64,000 nucleotides of DNA, taken from Alviniconcha marisindica. Lineage: Eukaryota; Mollusca; Gastropoda; Provannidae. The notes under the pieces were generated by a model. The model worked only from the letters and a program-made list of their open reading frames with translations, ran no database searches and was not told the origin of the DNA. Position 1 is the first letter of the stretch, and each line of letters starts with the position of its first letter. The position numbers were made by a program, and so were the translations under genes. Shown here piece by piece: positions 1 through 12,780 of this stretch. The stretch is taken from contig JABMCL010003092.1 of NCBI GenBank assembly GCA_018857735.1, positions 729,001 to 793,000 of the forward strand, in the 5' to 3' direction.

Positions 1-369
1 CATCAGAGTGAAATGTTATTGACTATATCACAAGGAAAAAATTGATTAACTGTGATGGTACGTATCACTTTGTGTTTGAAATGGATTTGAAAAAAGAAGT
101 TGAATGAACTGAGAATATAAAAATATTGGTATTCCTCGCATTACGCAAAGCCTGCAAATCTTTCTTCTTCCTTTTTACCTGCTCCAGTCTTTAGAGAGAG
201 AACACAGGCACTCAGTTCTGAGCCCATATGCATGATGGGCAAATAACTCCCCTAATCATGTTTATCATCTTAATGGTGATGACACTGAAAAAAATCAGCA
301 TGCATAAAGCACAAACAGGGCTATCCTAATCATGTTTAAAGTTATAAACTCATTTTTCTGTGTTTTTAA

Positions 370-563
370 GCAGCCAAACCCCATATAAAAATGGCAGCTC
401 AGATGCTGTCATTACTGACAAAGGCAGGAGAAAACAAACACTTGTACGAGCTAACACTGCCCCACATACCAATGAAAGCTACAGATTATTCAAGCAAAAT
501 TGGATTCATGCATCCAGACACATCCCAGTCAACACAGATGGCAGAGGAGACAAGAAAATCTTG
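370..563 (+). other. Possible terminal exon after an acceptor-like site (two open frames)
   Basis: A tttttaag acceptor-like site is followed by about 190 bp that stays open in two frames. One reads AKPHIKMAAQMLSLLTKAG and continues to a stop at 563. The other reads SQTPYKNGSSDAVITDKG and continues to a stop near 579. Neither frame reaches a usable donor in phase with the exon at 1311. If coding, it would therefore be an alternative last exon or the end of another gene. I cannot choose a frame, and chance is possible. Confidence 0.25.
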
Positions 564-1310
564 AATGGGCAGAGTCACTAGGTCACTGACATCTGCTACA
601 AATTGCCTCAAACTTTGAACTCTGAAGTGTTTTTTTGTTTTTCCAAGCATGTTGTTGCGGGGCATGAACTCTTGTCTTGCGACGTCCAATCAGTTTGGAG
701 TTTTTGATGTTGTGTGCTTTGCATTGTTGGCAAAACAAGGGACTTTCCTGATCTGAAAATGAACAAAGCCATTAGCTATTTCTGTGGCTATTGACAACTC
801 TTGCATGTGGAAGGAGAGCCAGACTTAATGACTCTTTCTAGTTCAGCAAATTGGGATTACGGGCTATCCACCTATAATTTAATTTGTGCATCATGCGCAT
901 GGGCCCTGATCTGCAGAATTGACCTTACATTTTGTAGGTGCAGTACCACACCATGAGAGATTATTAAAGTGAACCCTTTCACACTTTTACATGATTAACT
1001 GACACAGTCAAATGACACATTCCTAGCCTTCAAACAAACCTTGGTGTTTTCTCAGATAATGTGTTGGTGAGATTGACCCTTCCCGCCGATGGCTTTCCCA
1101 TCATGTGCCTATTTGTTTGATAATTACCTCCAGCAACCTTACATATTTATACAAGTTCTGATGACCTCAACTATTTTCAGTATCATAGGAAATTTTTAAA
1201 AACAGTGAATTCTGTTATTCCATGTCAAATATGTGACTTGGTTACAAAGTGCATTTGCTGTTCTTATTACTTGATAATTATATTGTTACATAGCCCAATC
1301 TTGTTTGCAG

Positions 1311-1395
1311 CTCCAATGGAATGTGGAGACAGTGACTGGGAGGAGAATCATCTGTTGGAAGATATGGAGTCTACACCTGACCGATCCCACATACG
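1311..1395 (+). CDS. Exon of the unrecognised gene (acidic segment)
   Basis: The acceptor tttgcag precedes CTCCAATGG and the donor is ATACG/gtataa. It enters in phase 1 and leaves in phase 2. It encodes PMECGDSDWEENHLLEDM and then ESTPDRSHI, which is strongly acidic and probably a disordered linker. Confidence 0.68.
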
Positions 1396-4085
1396 GTATA
1401 ATTAACTGGACTGGTAACAATTGATAACAGCTACAGGGATTGGCTCAGGATTTTTCTGGTCTATAATAGGTCACTGGACAAGTTCAACCAGGAAGCAATA
1501 AGTCTCTTTGGACATCAGTAGGTCAAACATTTTCAGTTGGGTGATGTTCCAAAAAAGGTGTTTCCAAATAAGGAAAGGTAGGGTGTAGCTTATTAAAAAA
1601 TACACAGACACATATTAGGGAAATAAACAGCTGTTGATGTCTGTAGTGTTGCACAAAACACATGATAATGATGTAACCTGACACAATGGTACTTGGATTC
1701 TATTCAAAATGACTGTGAAGGTTTCTGTAGTAATTACAGTGACACATGCATACACGCACGCATGCACACACACACACATACATTTCATATCAAACTCTGC
1801 AAAGTGAATACTTGCTTATGTCGACCAGTACACCACTTTGGTGGATATTCAAAAACATGCTATAAAAAGCTAGTCACTCATGTAGAATCACATGCAATTG
1901 CAGTGAGTTTGCTCAAAGGCAGAGAATAGTGCAATATAAGTGATCAACGTAATGGACATTAGAGTAATTAACTCTGAAAAATGAACACTTGCTCAGCTAT
2001 GCTGGCAGGAATCTGTGTACTTTTTGATGTTTGTTTTTAGATCCAAACACAGAAAAGGTTCCAAAGAACATGATTTACACACAAAAACAACATAGCTCAA
2101 CCCTAAACAGAAGTGGCTTGGCTCTCCATCTCATTTATGATTTTTCACCATTTAACTGTTGCTTAAGTGTCAGTTTGTAGCTTGATAAAGAGGATTACCC
2201 TGACAATTTGCATGTTGTGTTTTGTCCTAATAGATCATGTTCTTTTGAACCTTTTATGTGTTTGGATCTTGTTTTAGAGTGCTAGCAGTCATTCTTGTTT
2301 CAGATTTGTTCATGTCTTTTTCTGTTTTGTTTGAGGACCTTTCCCTCACAGACACACACAAATGGCATACTGAAGCTTGTGAAAAAGATTTCTGTTGGGA
2401 GACTGATTCTTTCTTTGTCAGTGTCTGCTTGACAACTTCATCTTTCTTTTCTATCAGTCCACATGTAGTTTCAAGGCATTTTGAATATATGCCTCTGCTT
2501 GCATAGTTATTTGGCCATACCATAGATGTATGTCACTTGTCAGCAGTACCCAGTTCCATTATGATTGGCAGCAGAAAAATAGGGAAATCTGTTAAATTTA
2601 AATTGTTTTATAACTATTTATAGATGGCTTGCATGGTTATGTACTAATTGTTAATTAATGCTCAGTATGAATGGAACATCACCAAGACAAATTTCTGCAC
2701 ACATTTTAATGTCACTGGCAAGTAAATCTCCATGTGTTCTTATATTCTTGTAAGCATATTTTGCTGAGCTAAACAGTTGCTTTTAATCGCCATCAACAGT
2801 TTAAGACCTGCAAGTGTCTGCCAAAGCCAGGACAAATTGACAACTGAAATCCATAATTTTGATACATAAACAGGCAATGTCTGCTTCAAAAGCATTTTTG
2901 GGTCAATTTGCCTAAAACATATGTTGGTTTCAGGTTGATTTATTTGTCTGTTACAGCATGAAAGTCAAATCAGATGAGCGGGTATCAGCTGTGAAGACCC
3001 GGTTGGCAGTGAAACTGCTGAAAGCTGCAGCCAATATCTTTATCTGTGACAATGCAACATACATCAGGTAACAGTTTCATTTGTGGCTTGTACATTATGT
3101 TCAGTATCAACCACACTCTTATTTCAAAACATATTTTTGTTGCAGTGTTATTGAATATATATACCATGAACGTAGTTTTATATTTGCTATGGTGGGTAAT
3201 TTTTTCTTTATCTAAGGAGATTTGTTTCACTGGGATACATGAATTTGATGTTCTTTTGTGGTAAGCAAAGTAACAATGTAGCATTTTAATCCTTGTTCAT
3301 GAAACAAACTGAAACATTCAAGATTGAAGATTACTTTATTATCTCATCAGGGAAATTAAACCGTGGCTGAACATTAACCACATCACAGTACACAATAACA
3401 CATAATTTATTGTATATTTTAAAACTCAAAGAACAGTAATTGAAAATACAAAAGTTACATAATAAACAAACTAGTAATTTACGTAATTTACACACACACA
3501 CACTGCTCTGACATTTGAATGGATTCATCTGTTCACAAATGCTATTGACTGCAGACTATTAGATTTCGGTACGCAAAATCGTCTACCAGATGGAAGAAGC
3601 TCATAATATCTAGCAAGGATGTGGCTGTTGTCATCCACAGTCACCCTAGCCTTCCGTACCACATGACGTTCATACAACTTACTTAAGTGTTCTTGTCTTT
3701 CACACACAACCTTGCCACACACATTCACTACTTTATTCAGGACATTTTTGTTTTTTCATATTCAAGCCTCCAAACCAGCACAGAAACACAAGTGTTAAAA
3801 CTGATTGCATACAACTCCGGTAGAAAGTGTGTAAAACAGCAGCACTGACATTAAGAGATCTTAGTTTTTGAAGGCATCTTTTGTGCATAAAGTCAGTGTT
3901 TTTGTTAAAATTCAGCTTGCTGCCTACATACAACAACACATCCTTTGATGCCCATGATAGTAATCAGTAGCACACTAAGCATGTGTGTTTGTTTCTTTTT
4001 TAGGAGTGAGGATGTGGTGGGTGATCTCAGGCCACAAGAGGAGCGGTCTCCAGCTCTTCTTGATCTGCAACTGACTCTCATGTGA
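1311..4085 (+). CDS. 3' portion of an unrecognised gene (last three coding exons)
   Basis: Three exons join in frame: 1311-1395, 2957-3067 and 4004-4085 (stop TGA 4083-4085). Splice sites are tttgcag/CTCC, ATACG/gtataa, ttacag/CATG, ATCAG/gtaaca and ttttag/GAGT. Phases are 1 at entry, then 2 and 2, and all agree. The joined tail is about 92 residues: an acidic stretch (ECGDSDWEENHLLEDMES), a basic amphipathic stretch (SDERVSAVKTRLAVKLLKAA), the segment NIFICDNATYIRSEDV, and an end PALLDLQLTLM. I do not recognise the family. No membrane segment or catalytic motif is obvious. Upstream exons lie before the window or in its first 1.3 kb. The reading-frame agreement across two introns makes a real gene likely; the function is unknown. 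Confidence 0.72.
2957..3067 (+). CDS. Exon of the unrecognised gene (basic helical segment)
   Basis: The acceptor ttacag precedes CATGAAAGTC and the donor is ACATCAG/gtaaca. The first base completes an arginine codon with the previous exon. It encodes a Lys/Arg-rich predicted helix followed by AANIFICDNATYI. Confidence 0.7.
3325..3945 (-). mobile_element. Non-LTR retrotransposon 3' end (RT C-terminal region), in an intron
   Basis: On the minus strand, fragments in two frames read MHKRCLQKLRSLNVSAAVL, FLCWFGGLN, then KLYERHVVRKARVTV and YELLPSGRRF. This is the usual C-terminal tail of LINE ORF2 proteins, after the RT thumb. A frameshift near 3730 shows that it is dead. It lies in the last intron (3068-4003) of the unrecognised gene, antisense to it. 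About 190 bp of 3' tail with a short CA run extends to 3325. Confidence 0.7.
4004..4085 (+). CDS. Terminal coding exon of the unrecognised gene
   Basis: The acceptor is ttttttag/GAGTGAG. The exon completes an arginine codon, then encodes SEDVVGDLRPQEERS and PALLDLQLTLM, with a TGA stop at 4083. The 3' UTR follows; no unambiguous AATAAA was located close to the stop. Confidence 0.68.
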
Positions 4086-7000
4086 TTCCAATCCAGCAGC
4101 CATGTTGGGAGAGAAGGCCTACAAATTATTGTAGTTACTGTCATGCATGAAATACTCATCATTACACAGACGATCTTCAGAAAATCCAGGCAGAGCATGT
4201 GGTAAATGCGCTTGAGTGTGTGCTTCACAGCTGACCTGGTGATAAGGATGAATTTATAGGACAAGGCAAGTGTTTGCCATGTGAAGTGGAGGATGTTTGA
4301 TGGGAGAATAAGGGCAAAAAACAACAACAGCAAAATAGAGAACAAAAATTGTTCACCTCAACTGGTGTTTATATGATCTACAGAAAGCAAAATGTGCTAA
4401 TATCTGAATCCACCTCAGTTACATTGCAACTCTGCTGAAAACTTGTTTTTCAACACTTGCCAATTTTTCTGCTTGCTGAAACATTGTTGCTGTGTACTTG
4501 TAATCTGTGTTGTAAGTTGCTCTGAAATATTTTTGACAGTGTGTCCATTGGTTGTACCTATGCTCAGGCTTTTGATCAAAAGAACAGTATTTTGCATGCA
4601 TCACTTTTCCATGAGTGTTATACATACATTCTTTTTTTAATTTTTATTATGATCTTTTGCTTTCTTGTACACAAAGGTAGAACTGAGACTGTTATGCACA
4701 CGTGCACACACACACTCATCCACTCACACAACAGACACAATTTTCCTATCTGATGGACCTGTGATACAGTCCCTTGACTGTAAGTGCAGTGGAATTTTAA
4801 TGGAAATAATCAGATTCCTGCAGTAGACCTTCTTTTTGGTTTTGGATTTCTATTGCTGCTTAGGAAAACAGATTCTGTTTTGTTTATTGATTACTGTTGA
4901 ACAGGTCATGTTGGGGTTGAAATAGTGACATAAAGCTTGATGATGTTAGTACTAAATCCAGTGGCACATACATTAGTGAACCATTTATTTAAAACCTTAA
5001 GAGCATGCATACCTATAAAGTCTTGCAAGTTGGACCAGCCTCATCCACCTTCATTAATACTTAACCAGTGATGTTGGTGATTACCAAATGTGTCTGTTTC
5101 TTCTTTTAGCTTTTTATGTCAACGACCAAAAAGAAGAATGTACACAGTGATGATAGTCATTGCCATTATGATCTGTGATTGTTTTCTGTTATAAAATATT
5201 TCTGCAGGTTTTTTGTTTTGTTTTTCCTTGTCTTTTGTTTTGGATCCTCTGATTCATGACTAGGTGACACTATTCAGGGGCACTGGCATAATGGTGGTGT
5301 CAGTGTGGAGTTATCCACATTATTGTTTTACAGTACCATAGAAGAGGCCCTCAGATCTGTGCCACAAGAATAATGTTGGGGGGCGGGGGGGGGTCCTGAA
5401 TCTCAGAATGACACTACATCATTATAAATAATATGTCTTGATTTTTTTTGGGGGGTGGGGGGATTTTTTTTATACACAGAACACGATATAGCCTACCCCT
5501 ACACTAGTAATGTTTCTACAAGTATACAGAGTCCAAAACATCAACACACACACACACTGGCATGTGCTAACACACAGACTGACACATGCATATGTGCATG
5601 CCACGGCACACAAGCATACACATGCGTGCGTGCATGCACACACACACTTACATACAAACACTTGCAAGATGGATAATTTCAAAAATGTCTGTGTTTTCAC
5701 CACCCACCACCATTTTTGTAAGTGTACAGCAAAGGAGTAAGTGCAATGTTTTTTCCTCCCCATCAGGCGATCAGAGGGCACAACTCTGTCTCAGTTAAAA
5801 TAAAATTTAAAATGTTTAAAAACCTCAATTTCTCCCCCTTTTATGTCTGGAAGTTACCTATTCTACAATAGATATGGGCAGACCACAAAAAGTACCTTAT
5901 TAACTTTGTGGGTCTTTAGAAACATTTATCGCAAAAGTATTAAACCTCAAATTAATCTTGACTTCTGTGAACTGTATATAGTTGGCAAAGACAATCTGTC
6001 ACTAAACTGATGTTTTCTTCTTGTTTACCTTTTGTTACATGGCCCCTGAAGGGAGGCTAGGGATGTGTGATGTCTCTCTCCTGTCTGGAATCTCAGGGCT
6101 GTCATTTGATTCCCCTTTCCTATCTCCTCTCTTGTTTTTTCTGCCTAGTCCTCTTGCTCTTTCTGTCTTGTCTTTTTTTGTTTTGCTAATGGTCCATTCT
6201 CCTGACTTTTTTTCCAGAAAACTCTCAAATATTTTTTGTTAAGGACAGGCTTTTTTTGTATGGCTCTTGTTGAGCAGCTAGGAGATGATAGCTGGTAGGT
6301 GGTATGTGCAGCTTGCTGCCATATGGCACTGGTATTTGCCATTATGCATTTATATAACATTTTTTAATTTTATATTGTGTGTGTCCATTCCTTTTTTATA
6401 CTTTTCTTTACCTGGTATTGATAAATTAGACCGAATGGTCGACAATACCAGCATGTCCTAGCCGTATGTGCTATTTTAACAGGGGTAATACTGAAGGGAC
6501 TAACTCTTCAAAAATTTGTGTCTGATGTTTGTGTATGTATGGTTTGTGTTTGCGAAGTGATTGGTTTTGTAGATTGTCTTGACAGAGGGTTGATATATAT
6601 GTGAGAAGAGTTTAGAAATGTGTATTTGCTTATGACCTGAGTTTGACTGTTCTGAGGTGACCCTGTGTGGTCGACAGGACATTAAAATCCAACTACTTTG
6701 TTACATAAACTATACAATGGAAACATAAATTGAAAACTCACGTATAATTAGACGTACATCTGTACTGTTTTGTTGCAGTTTCCTTGCTTCCTTCTACATA
6801 ACCCTTTTAGCACTAAAAAGCTAGTTGGTATCATGCACTTTGAAAGACAACTGCTGTTTACTGCAGTTAGTGGTGACTCCACTCCCTCAACTCTGCTACT
6901 ATTTTTGTGTGTGGTAAGCTAGCCAAGGCCTGAAGATATGCATCGTAACTGTATACGTTATACAAGGCATAAATTTACTCACTTACTTGTCCAGGAAACA

Positions 7001-7437
7001 TAGTAATAATAATAAAGAGGACTGGTTGAACACCCTTTCCCCCTGAAAGAGGGCTCAAAACACTTTACAACGATGGCACAACAAGTCACAGTGACAGGAG
7101 TATGTCCAGTGCATGATGATGTGAATGGAATGGCAGCTGGAGTTTAGTCAGAGAGGAAGTAACTCTTGAGAGCTCTGATTTGGGAGCCTGTCTGAATGCA
7201 GGTGGATGCAACAGTATGGTGTGGGTGCAGTTTCCAAGTTGTTGCCTGTACAAGGGATGGTTTGGCTTGTTTGTTCCGACACATGAACATTGTTATTAAA
7301 TCTTCATGTATTCTTTGACATGTGTGGTATTGGGTTGTTTATATAAATCTTATCTTTAAGAGAATGATTTCTCATTTCCATTAATTTTAGATGTGATAAG
7401 AATGTTTGGCTTCCAATACAGACACTGACTTAAATAT
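4086..7437. other. 3' UTR and intergenic DNA, no gene seen
   Basis: AT-rich sequence follows the unrecognised gene. It holds short CA runs (about 4705-4735 and 5540-5650), G-rich runs at about 5380-5395 and 5450-5461, and a T-rich stretch at 6160-6370. Open frames here are short and lack splice or family support. A line of sequence at 7005-7075 (AATAATAATAAAGAGG, then CAAAACACTTTACAACG) resembles the tails of LINE/SINE elements elsewhere in the window. Confidence 0.4.
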
Positions 7438-7790
7438 ACTGAGCCACTTTAGTTCTATGCCATTTTGTTTTTGTTTTAAATTATGAAAGCTTTGATGTTT
7501 AATTGTTTATGTAAGTTATTGAAGCCCAAAGACCAGAAGAAATCTTCAGGTAACCTTTTGTTCAGAGAACAGTGTTTGGCATCGGCACCAGTTGATGGCA
7601 AGGCATCAGTGAAAACTTCTGAACAGGGGTGGGGCTGAAATCAACACTATGAAATCTGTTCAGTAAAAAAAAGAAGTGAAGTGTCTATCAATCACTTTGA
7701 TGATGAACACTTACAGAATAGTTAAAGCATGATTTACAGAGGTAAATTGTTATTCATTCTTTACTGGGTCATTGCTGGCCTTTTGTAAAT

Positions 7791-7827
7791 ATACATGATA
7801 TCTTACGTGATGTAAGATATCATGTAT
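7791..7827. repeat. Perfect 16-bp-arm hairpin
   Basis: The left arm ATACATGATATCTTAC (7791-7806), a 5-base loop GTGAT and the right arm GTAAGATATCATGTAT (7812-7827) are perfectly complementary. It lies in intergenic DNA 290 bp from the larger foldback at 8117. Confidence 0.8.
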
Positions 7828-8116
7828 TATAACTTTGTATCAGAATCATAGGTAAAATTCAGAACAGTCTGTCATGCCTGAGTGCAACACAATACAGACA
7901 GCCGTTTGAGAATATGTGGTACATTTAGGTTTGGGGCTAGCCACCACCCCAACATGTTGGATATAGTCAAAGGCTTATTAGTTGTGTGCTGTTTATTAAT
8001 AATTGGCAGCATGCACATAATGCTCATTAAGTATTTGGTGTACGCAATATGATATGAAGTTAGAAAGAATGCACTAGGTGCAAGTAAAACAAAAAAGAGC
8101 AACACATTTTTTGTTT

Positions 8117-8419
8117 AGAATCAACACACAAAGGAGTTCATTAGCACTTGAAATATGTAACCCAAGCACATCAACAAAGACCTGAGTCCCCTACGGTAAC
8201 TCTCACATGGCATGCGTGTAAATACAAGGTACATAAACTCCACCAGAGGTACATCCTCAACCTTGTATTTACATGCATGCCAGGGATGCACCCCTGGTGA
8301 AGTTTATGTACCTTGTATTTACACGCATGCCAGGTGAGAGTTACCATAGCTGACTCAGGTCTTTATTGTTGTACTTTATGTATTTTGAGCACTAATTAAC
8401 TCCCTTGTGTGTTGATTCT
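8117..8419. repeat. 303-bp imperfect palindrome (foldback or MITE-like element)
   Basis: The ends AGAATCAAC (8117) and GTTGATTCT (8411-8419) are complementary. Pairing continues inward through GACCTGAGTC/GACTCAGGTC, GGTAACTCTCAC/GTGAGAGTTACC and a long block around CATGCGTGTAAATACAAGG. A partial third copy of the last block (CCTTGTATTTACATGCATGC at 8261-8280) sits near the centre. Outer ends at 7438-7454 and 8537-8553 (ACTGAGCCACTTTAGTT and its complement) add a wider inverted pair. The structure suggests a foldback or miniature DNA transposon. No transposase is present. Confidence 0.7.
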
Positions 8420-8553
8420 GCATGAGCGCTCAGGTCTCATTTTGTTTCAGATTTGTGACACTTTTTGCTTTGCTGGTTCAAAAAGTTACTTTGTTTATTT
8501 TAAAGCATTTTTGGGTGCATTATTTCAGCATTGCTAAACTAAAGTGGCTCAGT

Positions 8554-9559
8554 AGAATTTATTTACTATGCAAGATTAATTTTATTGCAATATGTTTTAG
8601 AATATTTAAGGATTTACCCATGTATTAATGCTGACTTGTAACTATACAATAAATTCTGATACCTTTGTAAAATTTTCATTCTGTGAAAGACAAGATTTTA
8701 CCTTCTCTGTGTGCATGTACATGTGTGTTGTTTATGGCTGTAGTCAACATTTATTAATTCTGTGCATGTGTCTGTGTGTTGTTTAAGGCTGTAGTCAACA
8801 TTTCTTAGGCATGTGCTATTTAGGACAGTAGTTACATTTTTTAGTTCACAACCCAGATGGAATGTTAGATCGGTTTTAGTTTCTTAGCTGGAGCCCAGCT
8901 AAAGTAAGCCGAGCTTATACATCATGCTAAGATTTTTTTTTTTAAAAGAGGATATATCTGAGCTGACAGGCACCCACCCTGGAGCACATTTGCATATATT
9001 TTATTTATGCAAGTTGTGCTGACCACTGCTGCAGTTAGTGGGGCTGAATTTGAGCCAACATTATTTTATGGGAGACAACCATGTACAATTCCTCACCTCA
9101 GTGAATACAGCTTGCATGCCATAGCATCCCATCAAAATATTTTCCCAAATTTTGTAAATCCACTTTCGTACATTGTTCAGGTTTGGATTTTATTTTATAA
9201 AGATGAATGAAATGGGAAGTTGTGTGTGTGCATGCGTGCGTGTGTGTGTATAAAAAGTCCGTGCAGTTCAATTTTTATGAGAAACGTCTTTGTCTATTTT
9301 GCATCGTGACCACAATAATTAAAAAAATCCTGTGTTTACAAAGGAAATAAATATTCATGATTCTTGACTCACTATGTAGAGCTCTACTGCCTATGCAGGT
9401 GGCAACTCCAAGGAATGAAAATTAGTAAATACAGAGTAAAATTAGTGGTCAAGTACAAAAAATGAGCAAGAGAAATAAACAGAATGGATGCACATGACAA
9501 GCAGTTCTTTTAAGTTGTGTCAAAACTAAATGTAATAAAACCTTGTAAAAAGTGTCGAA
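8554..9559. other. Intergenic DNA, no gene seen
   Basis: AT-rich sequence with a short near-duplication (GTGTGTTGTTTATGGCTG at about 8724 and GTGTGTTGTTTAAGGCTG at about 8773) and a short TG run at 9223-9250. Nothing coding is supported. Confidence 0.35.
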
Positions 9560-10020
9560 AAAAGTGTTCACTAAAGGAAGAACAGGTTCTGCGGCTTGCC
9601 TCATGCTGAAAAAAACATTACTGACCACATCATTCCTCTGTTTCAATCTCTCCACTGGCTCCCAATCCAACAAAGAATTCAGTACAAGATAAACACTCTT
9701 TGCTATAAATACATCATGTGTACTGTTCTGTCCCATCTCTGTGACTGTCTTGAACTTCACACACCCTCCTGTACTCTCTGCTCTGCTTCTGATACTCTCA
9801 ATCACCAGATTCCTCATATCAGACTCTCTGCTGTTGGTTCCCGCATCTTTTCTGTCATTGGTCCCTCTGCATGCAATATGACCTTCCCCTTCCTCTCTGA
9901 CAGAAACCCTCTTTGGACTCATTCAAGTCAAACCTCAAAACATTTATTTTCCCAAAACCATAGACTTGCCATGTTTTCTATTCCATGCTGCTGGCTTCAT
10001 GCATCTCAAGTCTCTGTTTG
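9560..10020 (+). mobile_element. LINE 3' end (L2/CR1-like RT C-terminus)
   Basis: The plus-strand frame reads ITDHIIPLFQSLHWLPIQQR, then IQYKINTLCYK and LELHTPSCTLCSASDTL, then IRLSAVGSRIFSVIGPSA. This is the well-known C-terminal pattern of L2/CR1-like ORF2 (HWLPI.ERI.YKI...; PSR.LRS; GSRAFS..GP..WN). The WN position and following region are degraded. An intact RT core is absent, so this is a 5'-truncated copy. The clade is assigned from remembered family pattern. Confidence 0.75.
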
Positions 10021-11774
10021 CTGCCCATTTTGTGTGTAAATTTTGTAGTCAGAATGCTCATGTGTAAGTGCCTGCATGCGTGTGTGCATGTGCACGTACT
10101 TAGTCTATAGAGACAAGATTTTGCACTTTATGAATACTTTAATTATTGTTATTACTATTTTGTAGGGAAGCGTGGGAAGCAAGGGATGCAGGTTGGAAGC
10201 ACTGGTCACTTTGTGGCATAAATGCTTGAAATTTGAATGCACATACAATGTACACTGATGTTAGGACATTAACCAGGAGGCAATCACACTGAAATTTCCC
10301 TTGTGTTTCAGCCAAAATCGAAGTACATTTCAGACATGGCAACATACATCAATAAGAAGCAATAGAATAACAAGCCATAGGAAAATAACTACTTACAGGT
10401 TCTCCAACAAAATCACAACATGTGCATTTGGCAGGCAGCAGTGAGAAACAAACCAGCTGCTTCTGTACAGAAATACTGGGGGAGAGAGGATGCATGCTGT
10501 AAGTAAGTAAATGTTTTGCTTTACGTCCATGCTGCCAAGTGTGCTGGTTTTAACAAACGGTGCATATCAGGGTCATAAAACTTTCACCCAATAAAAAAAG
10601 AGAAAGAAAGAAAGGTTAGAAGGGCCCGGAAAACAGGTTAGGCTGAGGATGCACTCGGTTATAATTAAATCTTAGCTGTGGGCTTCTTTCCAGCTTGTAA
10701 TTTTTCCAAAGTACATGTTTCTGGACACTGTGGATTGTCAACCCAAGAAAGCTACAGTTAGCCTGTCTGTGCAAGGCGTACTTCTTGTGCAGCATGTATG
10801 CTGTGAGATGTCTAGCTGCATTGACAGAACACATTATAGGTTGCCTTTGTCATTGTCGTGTTGTGGTGGGCAACAGCTGATCACTGGGTAATTTTCTCTT
10901 TTTTAATATTAAACTATTAATTAACATATTGATTTTATTCAACAACATCCATTTTGGGATTCACTTACTGTTGGGAATGACATTAGCATCAGGAAGGTGT
11001 TGTTGTTATGTCCCATCTAAGATTGACTTTGCAGAACTTTGCAGATGTTTTCCACGCAATAGCCTTCAGGATCTGTGATTTTGATGACATTAAAGCACGG
11101 CTGAACTACTGATTCCAGACTGGTGTGGGCAGGTGTGTCTGACGAGTAGCACAGCCATAAAATTAGAAAAACACTGTTTCATGAGACAGAAAAGCTTCCT
11201 AAGCAGCAACACTTTAGCACACTAAAATGGGAAGTTCCTAAAAACGTGGAAGTTACCCAAACATGCATGGTAGCTGTCGCATTTTTGCTAGGATTCACAG
11301 GTGCATATATACTGACCACACACAACCCCTTGTGTCTTTGTATTTCATGTTAATTGAACCCCTCACCACACACCACCCCTTTTCCTTTCATATTTCCATG
11401 TCAAGGAATTCCACAACACACTCCACCCCATTTACCACTTCTTCTGCGTGCTTGGATGTATTGAAAGAGAGGTTCTACTGTATGTAGACAGTAACAAATC
11501 CTCTTACATATATAATGGTGTGAAACATGTATGGAAGTATAGGAAAAATATATTACAGGTGCTTCAGTGTCAAGTGCTGCAGAGTGGTTAACCATCAGTG
11601 GACATGAACTTATGATACTACTGTTTTTTAACTTTAAAAAAATAAAATTGTATATGTATTTAGGCAGATGGAGAAATGACAGCAATCATCTAGGCAACAT
11701 GAAGAACAAACATTCAGATGAGCAAAGAGAGAGTATCTTTTTCCAAAACACTGATTAAAAACCCACATGCATGC

Positions 11775-11805
<31 letters not shown>

Positions 11806-12620
11806 TGCACACTGTGTAGAACTTTCCTGGAACTGAAAGTAAAAATAATGGAAAGAAACCTGAAAAAACACCAGTTTTATGACATCAAGCATATTTATTC
11901 AATAGGCAGGATCCAATAAATGGATGCGGTCCTTAATTAGCAGTAATTTTTTAATGTTGAGTAGAATTCTCTTCTGTTAATTGTGAGTTGTTCTTTTTCC
12001 TCCTGATAAATATCTCTTTTGCACAAATTAATTCTGACCATGAAGTAAAATTAAAGCAGTAAATATTTTGATTCTTTTTTCATAGGTGCTCACAACTGTC
12101 TAATTTGTGATGGTTTGAATTCAGCCATACAGTAATTTGCTGAGGGGCACAATAACAATTCTGTTTACTTGTTGACATCCCCATATCCTTGAGGGTCATC
12201 AGAAATGACATAATTGGTTACGCTCAAAAGAGGTTAAAATCATGCAAAAAGTCAAAATTATTGCTTAAACAATGTCCTAGAAAAGTCTAACATTAAATTA
12301 TTTGTCAACTTTTACAACAATAACTCAATTATGTCCATGAATTATATGCTGCAGTCAAAAACAGTGTAATATGCATCACCTAGTCCATTGTTTAAGAACC
12401 ATATAGAGGTGTACCTTGATCAGATAAAAACATTTCAGAACAAGAGACATTTGGACACAAAAGCTGACTGCTGTTTCAGACCAACAACCTTTTTACCAGT
12501 AGAGAGAGAGAGAGTAAAATCACAGTCTCACAGAAATCCTGAATATTGATAGAAAAGAGGCAGCATGAATGGAATGACAGATCAATGCCCATTATGTTAT
12601 CACAGCTGTGTTGGGATGTT
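10021..12620. other. Intergenic DNA with minor repeats
   Basis: Contains a GCTTTACGTCC motif at about 10519, shared with elements at 32.06, 32.16 and 37.79 kb, and a CA microsatellite at about 11771-11802. Two short related stretches (ACCACACACAACCCCTTGTG, then ACCACACACCACCCCTTTTC) occur at 11.3-11.4 kb. No coding exon is supported. Confidence 0.35.
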
Positions 12621-12624
12621 GCCT

Positions 12625-12780
12625 GATTCAATTCCACAAAGCCAATTTTGATGGCAAACTCAATCCAAAGTAACAGATTCAGTTACACAAAGCCAATTCT
12701 CATAGCAAACTCAACCCAAAGTAACAGATTCAGTTACATGAAGCCAATTTTCATAGCAAAAACTCAACCCAAAGCAGCAG
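12625..12780. repeat. Tandem repeat, about 48-50 bp unit, three copies
   Basis: The unit is GATTCAGTTACACAAAGCCA followed by ATTTTCATAGCAAACTCAA and CCCAAAGTAACA. It occurs three times with a few substitutions and a small length change in the last copy. Confidence 0.8.
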
